Assembly: GCF_020171465.1 (NCBI RefSeq)
Contig: NZ_JAIUZR010000003.1
Span: 124,001 to 188,000, forward strand
Source: Lutimonas saemankumensis
GTDB lineage: Bacteria > Bacteroidota > Bacteroidia > Flavobacteriales > Flavobacteriaceae
Length of the DNA: 64,000 nucleotides
Direction: 5' to 3'
Below, one piece after another: positions 6,334 to 14,167 of the stretch; the stretch's first letter is position 1; each line of letters begins with the position of its first letter. Made by a program: the position numbers and the translations under genes. The notes below the pieces were generated by a model that did not search any database, was not told where the DNA came from, and worked only from the letters and a program-made list of their open reading frames with translations.

Positions 6334-8463
6334 CTATTTGGCTTTAGGGTGAACCAGTTTCATTTCATCCACCAGACGCTTGCTGTCGGCAAACTTGTCT
6401 ATAACAAATAATATATAACGTGCATCTACCATTATATTTCTACAGATCTCAGGGTCATAATTATAATCACTCATCGTTCCCTCCCAAACTCTGTCAAAAT
6501 TCAGGCCTATAAGGTTTCCGTTTGCATCGATAACAGGACTCCCGGAATTACCTCCTGTTGTGTGATTGGTACCAATAAAATTAACAGGCATTTTTCCATC
6601 TACTCCGTAATCTCCATAATCTTTGTTGTTATACAATTCAATTAATTTTTCAGGAAGGTCAAATTCATAGTCTCCAGGTTTGTATTTTTCTATGACACCA
6701 CTTAAGTAGGAGACAGGTTCGTAATAAACAGCATCTTTGGGTTTATAGCCATTTACTTTACCATAAGTTACCCTGAGTGTGCCGTTGGCATCGGGAAAAA
6801 ACCTTTCATCCGGAAAGGTTTCCATAAGTGCTTTCATGTAAATTTTTTGATTCGCTTTAATTTCCAAGTTAAGCGCCTGATATTTAGGATCGATGTTTTG
6901 ATAGAAATTGTCAATGAGCTCATTGCCTGTTTTATACCCAACATCCTCATTTATTTTTTTGAGTACTTCGTCTTTATTACCGGAAAGCATATCAGACATT
7001 TTTTCCAGCGAGGTAAGTGATGAATTATCATAAACACTTGCAGTCAGCTTTTTGATGTCAGCATTTTTTAACCCTTCCGTTAAATATGTCTCCGGACTTT
7101 CTTTTTGGTACATCTCCATCAGTCTTTCAAAAACATCGCGATCTACACTGGCGTTGTAATTTTTGTAAAACCCTTTATAAGCATTGAGTAAACGTGTTCT
7201 TTGCATTTCAAAATCATCCGGATTTTTAAGAACTGCATTTTCAAATCTGTAAAGTCTTACTGAGGCGTTGAGTAATTCAACATTCCTGTAAACGGTTTCT
7301 ACCCAAAAATCTCTGGCGACAGCAACTTCTTCGATTTCCCCATAAAGTCTTTCAAATTCAGGAAGCAACTTACTATAAGTCTCATTATCCTTATTCTTTT
7401 CAACAAAATTTGCTTCCAGATCTTGTTTCTTTTGAACAGCATGTGACTTTTTCAATCCCTGGCTCTCACCAATCCATTTCTTCCAATAATTGGCTATTCT
7501 TGCATATTTAGAGGCGTACTGGATTTTGATCTCCGTGTCCTTTCTCATGTATCCATCAACAATTTTTAAAGCTTCATCCCGAATCTTGATCTTTGGAGGA
7601 TTCAATTTGTTAACGATCTGATCAATGGCTACAGAAGGCAGGTACTCACTGGTCCGACCCGGAAAGCCAAAAACGAGCGTAAAATCATTTTCAGAAATTC
7701 CATCGAGAGAGACAGGAAGGAAATGTTTTGGGTTATAAGGTATATTTTCTTCACTGTATTCGGCGGGTTGATTCTGCTTATTTGCATAAATCCTGAATAA
7801 GGAAAAATCACCTGTATGACGAGGCCACATCCAGTTATCAGTGTCCGATCCAAACTTTCCAATTGAAGCAGGGGGAGCACCTACAAGACGAATGTCCTTA
7901 AAAGTTTCTGTGATAAATAGCATATATTGATTACCGTCATACATGGATTTAACTTTTGCGTCCTGCCAACTTTCTTTTTCAGCGCCTTTGATTACGGCTT
8001 CGATATGCTGACTAATAAGATTCTGTTGCTCCTGAAGACTGGCCTCAGAGGGAATATTTGAAAGAATATCCTTTGTGACATCTTCGATCCTGACGATTAA
8101 GGTAGCGACCATTCCTTTGTTTGGTAATTCATCGGACATGGATTTTGCCCAAAAACCGTCTTCAAGATAGTCGTGTTCAACTGATGAGTGGGATTGTATA
8201 GCTCCATAACCACAATGATGATTGGTAAGCAGCAATCCGCTGGCTGAAATGATCTCAGAGGTGCATCCCCCGTTAAAATGGACAATAGCATCCTTTAAGC
8301 TCGAGTTATTCACATCATATATATCTTTTGCACTTAACTGGCTCCCCAGGCTTTTCATCTCTTTCTCGTTCATGCCTTCCAACAGCGAAGGGATCCACAT
8401 ACCGCCCTGTTGAGCCGATACCTGAAAAACCAGAAATAATAATAAGAACTTAATAATTTTCAT
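6334..8463 (-). CDS. S46 dipeptidyl peptidase, DPP11-like (Asp/Glu-specific type)
   Basis: A 709-aa periplasmic serine exopeptidase that releases N-terminal dipeptides. It has a signal peptide (to about Ala18) and the S46 start GGMWIPSLL. The catalytic His is in TNHHCGYG (His82/83) and the Ser in GGNSGSPV (Ser642). The S1 residue that separates DPP7 (Gly) from DPP11 (Arg) falls in NFDRVWEG and is Arg658. I therefore favour DPP11, which prefers Asp/Glu at P1. The length is usual for S46. It stands as a single gene with a TAACTTTG box upstream on its strand. The family is certain; the specificity assignment rests on one residue recalled from the Porphyromonas enzymes. Confidence 0.92.
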   Translation of the reverse strand: MKIIKFLLLFLVFQVSAQQGGMWIPSLLEGMNEKEMKSLGSQLSAKDIYDVNNSSLKDAIVHFNGGCTSEIISASGLLLTNHHCGYGAIQSHSSVEHDYLEDGFWAKSMSDELPNKGMVATLIVRIEDVTKDILSNIPSEASLQEQQNLISQHIEAVIKGAEKESWQDAKVKSMYDGNQYMLFITETFKDIRLVGAPPASIGKFGSDTDNWMWPRHTGDFSLFRIYANKQNQPAEYSEENIPYNPKHFLPVSLDGISENDFTLVFGFPGRTSEYLPSVAIDQIVNKLNPPKIKIRDEALKIVDGYMRKDTEIKIQYASKYARIANYWKKWIGESQGLKKSHAVQKKQDLEANFVEKNKDNETYSKLLPEFERLYGEIEEVAVARDFWVETVYRNVELLNASVRLYRFENAVLKNPDDFEMQRTRLLNAYKGFYKNYNASVDRDVFERLMEMYQKESPETYLTEGLKNADIKKLTASVYDNSSLTSLEKMSDMLSGNKDEVLKKINEDVGYKTGNELIDNFYQNIDPKYQALNLEIKANQKIYMKALMETFPDERFFPDANGTLRVTYGKVNGYKPKDAVYYEPVSYLSGVIEKYKPGDYEFDLPEKLIELYNNKDYGDYGVDGKMPVNFIGTNHTTGGNSGSPVIDANGNLIGLNFDRVWEGTMSDYNYDPEICRNIMVDARYILFVIDKFADSKRLVDEMKLVHPKAK

Positions 8464-8490
8464 GGATTTAATATTAGAATTTTAAACTTT

Positions 8491-8498
8491 CAAAGTTA
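8491..8498 (-). promoter_or_regulatory. -7 box of the S46 peptidase gene
   Basis: TAACTTTG on the minus strand, 28 bp upstream of the ATG, matches TAnnTTTG. No matching -33 TTG is evident. Confidence 0.5.
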
Positions 8499-8535
8499 GC
8501 ATTTTACCTTGGATTTGCCTATGAAATACATATGC

Positions 8536-9549
8536 TTATTTCTTTTTGAACGGATTTTTGCTTTCTACCCAATCCATGGCTTTTTCAAAGGATTTTGGAG
8601 CATCGAACCTGTATCCAAAATAGATCTTAAAGTATCCTCTGACACTGTCAAACTGAATTACTGATTTTTCATCGCGATGAGTGGCACTTCCGTTGAGACT
8701 GGTTCCCCCATAGAATCGTGTTGAATTATATCCAAGACCGATCTGGCTACTCACATTGACGGCCAAGTCTGTATGATGAGTGACAACCCTTGGTTCATCC
8801 TGAGAATACCTGGTGATCAATTTGTTAAATTCAGGTCCCATCCCCAGGGCAAGCCCCAGATTTGAATACCAGTTTTTACTGAAAACAAATGTGTGGTAGT
8901 AACCTGCGTTGGCGAGTACAAAGAAACTTTTGATGTCCTGTGGGGTGGTTTCGTCCGTGATTTCGAAATAGCCATAATATAAACTCGGAACAAAGCTTCC
9001 TGTACTTTTGGTTTGAATCTCATTTTGATTGATCACTGCTTTAAAAGAATAATTCTCGTTGAACCTGTACCAGGTAGTTCCGGTGATGGACATGGTTTTG
9101 AGATCAGGAAGGATGATATATTCATTATCATTTTGAAGATTGATAAGCGTAGGAAGCTCCAGGCTGTTGACATAATATCCTTTTACTTTATTAAAATCGA
9201 AATTTTGATAAAAATCTTTGTAAAATATATTTAAGGCCAGTTTAAAAATATTTGTCTTCCCCTTTAAACTCGAATCATCAGCTTGTAAAAACTTTGGAGA
9301 AAAGCCAATTTTTAAGGAAATAAAGCGATAGTTAAAAGCAACACCCAATCTCAGGTTCGTATTCGGTTCTATGGAATAGACCTGTTCACCCAGATCATAC
9401 TCAAATGACCTTACGTCGTTGTCAAGATCCAGCCTCAGATTCAGGGTATTATTCATTTTGAGAAAATAGCCTCCTTCAGAATAGTCTTCCTGCAGTTGAG
9501 CCCAGGAAATCCAAGGTGATAAAAAGAGTATGATCCAGATCTTTTTCAT
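8536..9549 (-). CDS. DUF4421-type outer-membrane protein
   Basis: A 337-aa protein with a signal peptide ending at SWAQ and alternating beta strands rich in Tyr and Phe. The segments NLRLGVAFNYRFISLKIGF and YFKIYFGYRFDAP fit a small outer-membrane beta-barrel of the DUF4421 type. The function of this family is not known. It lies 72 bp upstream of the S46 peptidase gene on the same strand, but each probably has its own promoter. I infer the family from general pattern; another barrel family is possible. Confidence 0.7.
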   Translation of the reverse strand: MKKIWIILFLSPWISWAQLQEDYSEGGYFLKMNNTLNLRLDLDNDVRSFEYDLGEQVYSIEPNTNLRLGVAFNYRFISLKIGFSPKFLQADDSSLKGKTNIFKLALNIFYKDFYQNFDFNKVKGYYVNSLELPTLINLQNDNEYIILPDLKTMSITGTTWYRFNENYSFKAVINQNEIQTKSTGSFVPSLYYGYFEITDETTPQDIKSFFVLANAGYYHTFVFSKNWYSNLGLALGMGPEFNKLITRYSQDEPRVVTHHTDLAVNVSSQIGLGYNSTRFYGGTSLNGSATHRDEKSVIQFDSVRGYFKIYFGYRFDAPKSFEKAMDWVESKNPFKKK

Positions 9550-9750
9550 AATCTCATTCAGGTATTGGCCATAAATATAGGTTAATTTTATAATGAAAAT
9601 AAAAACTGCTCTATTGGCTTTAGTTTTTTTATATTTAGCCTCCGTAAAGCGAATAATCTGACTGGAAAATACTTGTTTTATGAATTCCTGTTGCTTATCT
9701 CGTGATAAGTATTCGGGCAGATAATCAACGAAAGAAATAATAGAATTAAT

Positions 9751-11058
9751 ATGAACAATGTTCCTGTATTTACAAATGACACCATAGTATTTGGATTACT
9801 TACGATAACCCTGGGATTCATTTTCTATACATCCTCAAAAAAAGATGGTTTTTGGTTTAAATTTTATAAGGTGGTGCCTGCTTTATTCATGGCTTACATG
9901 TTACCCGCTGTACTGACCACCTCAGGTCTCATTGCACCGGAGTGGGAAACGGTTAATCCGGATGGAAGTATTGAAGAACACTCCTCGAACCTTTACTTTA
10001 TGTCAAGCCGGTATTTACTGCCAGCTGCACTTGTCCTGATGACCTTAAGTATTGATTTGAAGGCGGTTTTTAATCTGGGATGGAAGGCACTGGCCATGTT
10101 TTTTACGGGTACTGTTGGTATTGTCATTGGTGGGCCGATAGCCATACTTTTGATCTCAATGGTTTCACCTGAAACTGTGGGAGGAGCAGGACCGGATGCT
10201 GTATGGAGAGGATTGTCAACCCTGGCGGGAAGCTGGATCGGAGGAGGCGCAAACCAAACTGCCATGCTTGAAATTTATGGATATAACCCCAAATTATACG
10301 GGGGGATGGTATTTGTGGATATTGTCGTTGCCAATATTTGGATGGCAGTTATCCTGATAGGGGTTGGCCGATCAAAAGAAATTGATAAATGGTTAAATTC
10401 AGATACTTCAGCTATTGAGGAGCTCAAGGAAAAGGTCAGTACATTTTCTAAAAAAGTTGAAAGAAACCCTAATCTTACAGATCTGATGATCATGGTAGCT
10501 TTGTCTTTCGGAACAGTAAGCCTCGCTCACCTTGGAGCGGGTTATTTAAGTGATTTTTTTGCCGATTTTGTCAATGGCATTCAAAACCAGACTACCAAAA
10601 ATGTATTTACTTTTTTAAGTTCTCCGTTTTTCTGGATGATCAGCTTATCAACGGTTGCTGCAATTTTACTGTCATTTACGAAAGCGAAAAACTATGAAGG
10701 AGCAGGTGCCAGTAAAATCGGGAGCGTTTTCATTTATATCCTGGTGGCTTCTATTGGAATGAAAATGGACCTGAGACTTATTTTAGACAATATAGGGCTG
10801 GTAGCCATAGGTTTTGTGTGGATGAGTATTCATGCGATTCTTCTGATCCTTGTGGCCAAAATGATCAAAGCACCTTACTTTTTTCTGGCCGTTGGAAGCC
10901 AGGCAAATGTAGGAGGAGCGGCCTCAGCTCCTGTGGTTGCCTCAGCATTTCATCCTTCTCTTGCTACAGTCGGGGTTCTGCTGGCTGTTTTTGGTTATGC
11001 AGTGGGTACCATTGCTGCTATTGGATGTACCATTTTGATGCAATTGGTCTCCCAATAA
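9751..11058 (+). CDS. DUF819 family membrane protein
   Basis: A 435-aa polytopic protein with about 11-12 hydrophobic segments and Gly/Ala-rich loops. GSWIGGGANQTAM (about residue 160) and GSQANVGGAASAPVVASAFHPSLATVGVLL (about residues 385-414) are characteristic of the DUF819 (YjcL-like) family, whose two inverted halves look like a transporter. The substrate is unknown. It is a single gene with a 200-bp region upstream; the next gene starts 65 bp after its stop and has its own -7 box. Nothing in the neighbourhood points to a substrate. Confidence 0.85.
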   Translation: MNNVPVFTNDTIVFGLLTITLGFIFYTSSKKDGFWFKFYKVVPALFMAYMLPAVLTTSGLIAPEWETVNPDGSIEEHSSNLYFMSSRYLLPAALVLMTLSIDLKAVFNLGWKALAMFFTGTVGIVIGGPIAILLISMVSPETVGGAGPDAVWRGLSTLAGSWIGGGANQTAMLEIYGYNPKLYGGMVFVDIVVANIWMAVILIGVGRSKEIDKWLNSDTSAIEELKEKVSTFSKKVERNPNLTDLMIMVALSFGTVSLAHLGAGYLSDFFADFVNGIQNQTTKNVFTFLSSPFFWMISLSTVAAILLSFTKAKNYEGAGASKIGSVFIYILVASIGMKMDLRLILDNIGLVAIGFVWMSIHAILLILVAKMIKAPYFFLAVGSQANVGGAASAPVVASAFHPSLATVGVLLAVFGYAVGTIAAIGCTILMQLVSQ

Positions 11059-11096
11059 ATCAAACCGCTTTTAACACATAAATTGATTTTTTCTAA

Positions 11097-11104
11097 TATA
11101 TTTG
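11097..11104 (+). promoter_or_regulatory. -7 box of the DUF4369 lipoprotein gene
   Basis: TATATTTG lies 19 bp upstream of the ATG at 11124. The -33 element is not clear. Confidence 0.5.
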
Positions 11105-11123
11105 CGCCCTTAAAACCATTACA

Positions 11124-11819
11124 ATGAAGAAGACCGGTCTGATTATCGTAATTGCTCTGGCAATTGCAGCATGTTCGAAGGAAAGTGATAATACCATGTA
11201 TGTAAAAGCCCAGATAAAGGGCTTAAAGAAAGGAACTTTTTTTCTGCAGAAACAAATGGATTCTCTGATCGTTTCAGTGGATTCTGTTTCGGTAAACGGC
11301 AAGGAGGATTTCGTGTTAACCGATCAGGTGGATAGCCCGGAAATGTATTACCTTACTCTGGGAAACAGTTCAAAACGAATCGCTTTTTTTGGAGAAAAGG
11401 ATACTGTCTATATCAATTCACAACTTGATCTTTTTGCCGTAAAAGCAAAAATCAAGGGTTCCGATAACCAGGATATTTTGAATCAGTTCAATGAGTTTCA
11501 ACAGAAGTTTAAAGACCAAAGGCTGGACCTTGTAAAGGAAGAATTTGAAGCAAGAAAGAAAAACAGTCAGGATTCGATAGATTTGGTGGCGAGTAAGCTG
11601 CGTAACTGGAACAAAAGAAGAATACTCTATACCGCTAATTTTGCAGTAAAACACGCTGACCGCGAGGTGGGCCCATATATTGCCCTTACGGAGCTTACAA
11701 ATACAAGCATCAAATTACTGGATACCGTTAACAATTCAATGACACCTGAGATCAGGGCGTCAAAATACGGTAAGCAGCTCGAGGCCTTTGTAAAGGAAAT
11801 TAAGGCAACTGAACAGTAA
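11124..11819 (+). CDS. DUF4369-domain lipoprotein
   Basis: A 231-aa lipoprotein; the lipobox is AIAACSKES with Cys17. Residues about 25-120 form a beta-rich domain (VKAQIKGLKKGTFFLQ, SPEMYYLTLG) of the DUF4369 type, usually found at the N-terminus of TlpA-like thioredoxins in Bacteroidota. Here the remainder is a helical, Lys/Glu-rich region (about 125-180) with no thioredoxin domain and no CxxC. It probably faces the periplasm or the cell surface; its function is unknown. It is convergent with the AIM24-like gene. Confidence 0.75.
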   Translation: MKKTGLIIVIALAIAACSKESDNTMYVKAQIKGLKKGTFFLQKQMDSLIVSVDSVSVNGKEDFVLTDQVDSPEMYYLTLGNSSKRIAFFGEKDTVYINSQLDLFAVKAKIKGSDNQDILNQFNEFQQKFKDQRLDLVKEEFEARKKNSQDSIDLVASKLRNWNKRRILYTANFAVKHADREVGPYIALTELTNTSIKLLDTVNNSMTPEIRASKYGKQLEAFVKEIKATEQ

Positions 11820-11869
11820 AAGTTATAATTAAAAGAAAAAAATCAATTCATAAGAGATTCTCAGGGCTC

Positions 11870-12670
11870 TTAAAAACGGTTATCTCCGTCTAACAGGTCA
11901 CCCAAACCACCAAGGATACTTCCTTCGCCTTTTCTTTTACCTCCAGCCGACGGGGCACTGGCAATGATTCTATCGGCAAGTCTGCTAAAAGGCAAGGATT
12001 GAATGGCTACTGTACCAGGCCCTCTTAAGGTGGCAAAAAACATACCCTCACCTCCAAATATGGTGTTTCTTATTCCTCCTATAAATTCAATGTCATAGTG
12101 AACCGAACTACTAAAACCTACAATACAACCCGTATCGACCTTTAATACTTCGCCCGCAGCGAGCTCTTTCTTGATTACGGTTCCGCTGGAATGCAGGAAG
12201 GCCATGCCGTCGCCTTCGATCTTTTCCATAATAAAACCTTCACCTCCAAAAAATCCACGTCCAAGTTTTCTTGAAAATTCGATACTGATCGTAACCCCTT
12301 TGGCTGCACAAAGGAAGGCATCTTTCTGACAAATAAAAGTTCCCTGAAATTTAGTCAGGTCTATGGGTATTATTTTACCGGGGTAGGGGGAGGCGAAAGA
12401 AACTTTTCTCAGATTTTGTGAGGTGTTGGTAAAAACAGTCATAAATAAACTTTCTCCCGTCAATAACCTTTTACCGGCTGAAAACAAACTTCCGAGTATA
12501 TCCTGCGACTGGCCCGAACCATCACCTAAAATCGTGTCCATTTTTATCTGGTCGTCCATCATCATAAAGCTACCTGCTTCAGCCACAACACCTTCGGACG
12601 GATCAAGTTCAATTTCTACGAATTGCATTTCTTCTCCATAGATTGTATAATCAATTTCGTGAGCCTTCAT
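11870..12670 (-). CDS. AIM24/TIGR00266 family protein
   Basis: A 266-aa protein of the beta-sandwich TIGR00266/AIM24 family. The motif-rich features are VEIELDPSEGVVAEAGSF near the start, the repeated GRGFFGGEGFIMEKIEG and NTIFGGEGMFFATLRGPG, and a basic, Gly-rich end. No signal peptide is present, so it is cytosolic. The molecular role is unknown. It starts 16 bp after the DUF4442 gene on the same strand, so the two are very likely co-transcribed. Confidence 0.88.
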   Translation of the reverse strand: MKAHEIDYTIYGEEMQFVEIELDPSEGVVAEAGSFMMMDDQIKMDTILGDGSGQSQDILGSLFSAGKRLLTGESLFMTVFTNTSQNLRKVSFASPYPGKIIPIDLTKFQGTFICQKDAFLCAAKGVTISIEFSRKLGRGFFGGEGFIMEKIEGDGMAFLHSSGTVIKKELAAGEVLKVDTGCIVGFSSSVHYDIEFIGGIRNTIFGGEGMFFATLRGPGTVAIQSLPFSRLADRIIASAPSAGGKRKGEGSILGGLGDLLDGDNRF

Positions 12671-12686
12671 AGTATTTAGATTTTAA

Positions 12687-13145
12687 TTATTCTTTTAGTT
12701 TAATACTCCAGGTAAATGAAAAGTCAGATACCATGATGTTCTCCTCATTGAACCCCGAGGCCTTTAGGATAAGACTTTGGCCTTCGCCTGTTTCAATAGC
12801 TTTCATAAGAGCCTGGTCAACTTCATCTCCCTGATCGCACGTAAAGGTGATCTTTCCCGTTGCTTTTTTATGGAAACTTCCTTCCTGATGAACTACCAGC
12901 ATAGAAATCTTTCTTCCTGAATCATTTATTTTCTTCATCATTAATATGCCGGTCACCAATTCGGCCGCCATTCCCTGGGTAGCCCAATATAAAGACCTGA
13001 ACGGGTTCTGATTTATCCATCTGTGCCTGACTTTTGCACCGGCTTCTTTATCTGATAAATGTGTTACGCGTATCCCCGAGATATAGGCGGAAGGGAGTTT
13101 AAAGGCTAAAAAACGATTTAGGTTACTAACTGAGAATTTTGGCAT
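12687..13145 (-). CDS. DUF4442 hot-dog-fold protein (thioesterase-like)
   Basis: A 152-aa cytosolic protein with the hot-dog-fold pattern of DUF4442: a short helix/strand start, HRWINQNPFRSLYWATQGMAAEL for the central helix, and successive strands to FSFTWSIKLKE. It resembles acyl-CoA thioesterases of the PaaI/YiiD type, but substrate and activity are unknown. It is the first gene of a two-gene transcript with the AIM24-like gene (16-bp gap). Confidence 0.78.
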   Translation of the reverse strand: MPKFSVSNLNRFLAFKLPSAYISGIRVTHLSDKEAGAKVRHRWINQNPFRSLYWATQGMAAELVTGILMMKKINDSGRKISMLVVHQEGSFHKKATGKITFTCDQGDEVDQALMKAIETGEGQSLILKASGFNEENIMVSDFSFTWSIKLKE

Positions 13146-13237
13146 TTTTGTGCTTTAAGCCCCTAATTTACAACAAAAATCACGAATAAATGACTTGTTT
13201 CAAATGTTAAAAAAATGTTAAATTTCAGTACTTTGTA

Positions 13238-13269
13238 TTGCATAGTAATATCTTTTATATATATATTTG
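13238..13269 (+). promoter_or_regulatory. Flavobacterial promoter of the DUF4870-PadR-PspC cluster
   Basis: TTG (13238-13240), a 21-bp spacer and TATATTTG (13262-13269) match the TTG-N19-23-TAnnTTTG housekeeping promoter. The box overlaps a possible TTG start codon at 13267, which argues for the ATG at 13300. Confidence 0.65.
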
Positions 13270-13299
13270 CATAAGAAAGTATTATATATTTTAAATATC

Positions 13300-13695
13300 A
13301 TGTCAAATCGAAACGATAATAACAACGCTTTTTTATTACATCTATCTGCATTTTTCGGATATATTTTTCCATTTGGTGCCGTAGTAGGCCCCCTTGTAAT
13401 TTGGGAACTGAATAAAAGAAAAAGTGAGTTTATAGATCAGAATGGTAAGGAGGCTATCAATTTTAATCTGAGTTATTTACTGTATACTATGATTCTCGGA
13501 TTATCGGTTGTACCCTTCATTTTAAGAATCGCATTGGAAGATTTTCAACATCTGGATATTTTTGGAATCGTAAGCGTTGGTTCCCTGATCGGAATTCTTG
13601 CTATTGTAAAGTTTGTTTTGATAATTGTTGCCGCTTTAAAGGCCAATCGCGGTGAAGTTTATAAATACCCCTTAACTATTAAGTTCATTAAATAA
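13300..13695 (+). CDS. DUF4870-type membrane protein
   Basis: A small inner-membrane protein (131 aa from ATG 13300). The pattern HLSAFFGYIFPFGAVVGPLVIW, then KRKSEFIDQNGKEAINFNLSYLLY and two more hydrophobic segments, is that of DUF4870 (Tic20-like) proteins. An upstream in-frame TTG (13267) would lie within the -7 promoter element, so the ATG is preferred. It is the first gene ahead of PadR and PspC genes in the same direction. That context suggests an envelope-related function, but none is known. Confidence 0.82.
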   Translation: MSNRNDNNNAFLLHLSAFFGYIFPFGAVVGPLVIWELNKRKSEFIDQNGKEAINFNLSYLLYTMILGLSVVPFILRIALEDFQHLDIFGIVSVGSLIGILAIVKFVLIIVAALKANRGEVYKYPLTIKFIK

Positions 13696-13704
13696 ATAAA
13701 AATT

Positions 13705-13770
13705 ATGATAACTATACTAATCTCAATCGTAATATATATTGCAAATTCGATACAATCGATTTTGTTTTAA
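13705..13770 (+). CDS. Possible 21-aa hydrophobic peptide
   Basis: ATG 13705 to TAA 13768-13770 encodes MITILISIVIYIANSIQSIL plus Phe, a single hydrophobic stretch. It fits tightly between the DUF4870 gene (10-bp gap) and padR (46-bp gap). Length gives no statistical support; it is reported only because of its position and composition. Confidence 0.2.
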   Translation: MITILISIVIYIANSIQSILF

Positions 13771-13816
13771 GCCAATGAGTCTTAAAAATCAATAATAATG
13801 ATTAAAAGAGAAAAAC

Positions 13817-14167
13817 ATGAAGATTGAAAACACAAAAGCACAAATGCGTAAAGGAGTTTTGGAATTCTGCATCCTTTCCATTCTTGAAAATGGAGATGCC
13901 TATACTTCTGAAATTCTGGTCCAATTGAAAGACGCAAAACTGCTTGTCGTTGAAGGTACTGTGTACCCCTTACTGACAAGACTTAAAAATGCGGGACTGT
14001 TGACCTATCGCTGGGAGGAATCAACCTCCGGACCGCCAAGAAAATACTATGGTTTAACCGAAACAGGAAAGATATTTTTATCAGGATTGAATACGACCTG
14101 GAGTGAATTGGTTAAAGCAGTGAGCCTGATAACAAAGAATAATAAATCAAAAAGTACAACAAAATGA
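13817..14167 (+). CDS. PadR-family transcriptional regulator
   Basis: A 116-aa winged-helix regulator. Residues 9-80 carry the PadR domain, with MRKGVLEFCILSILENGDAYTSEIL, the recognition-helix region VEGTVYPLLTRLKNAGLLTY, and the wing SGPPRKYYGLTETG. It lacks the long C-terminal dimerisation domain of large PadR proteins. Its stop overlaps the start of the PspC gene by 4 bp (ATGA), so it probably autoregulates this envelope cluster; the ligand is unknown. Confidence 0.92.
   Translation: MKIENTKAQMRKGVLEFCILSILENGDAYTSEILVQLKDAKLLVVEGTVYPLLTRLKNAGLLTYRWEESTSGPPRKYYGLTETGKIFLSGLNTTWSELVKAVSLITKNNKSKSTTK

Noticed and set aside
13267-13299. TTG start giving an 11-residue longer DUF4870 protein
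   Set aside because: The TTG is part of the TATATTTG promoter element, so it is not in the mRNA; the ATG at 13300 fits.
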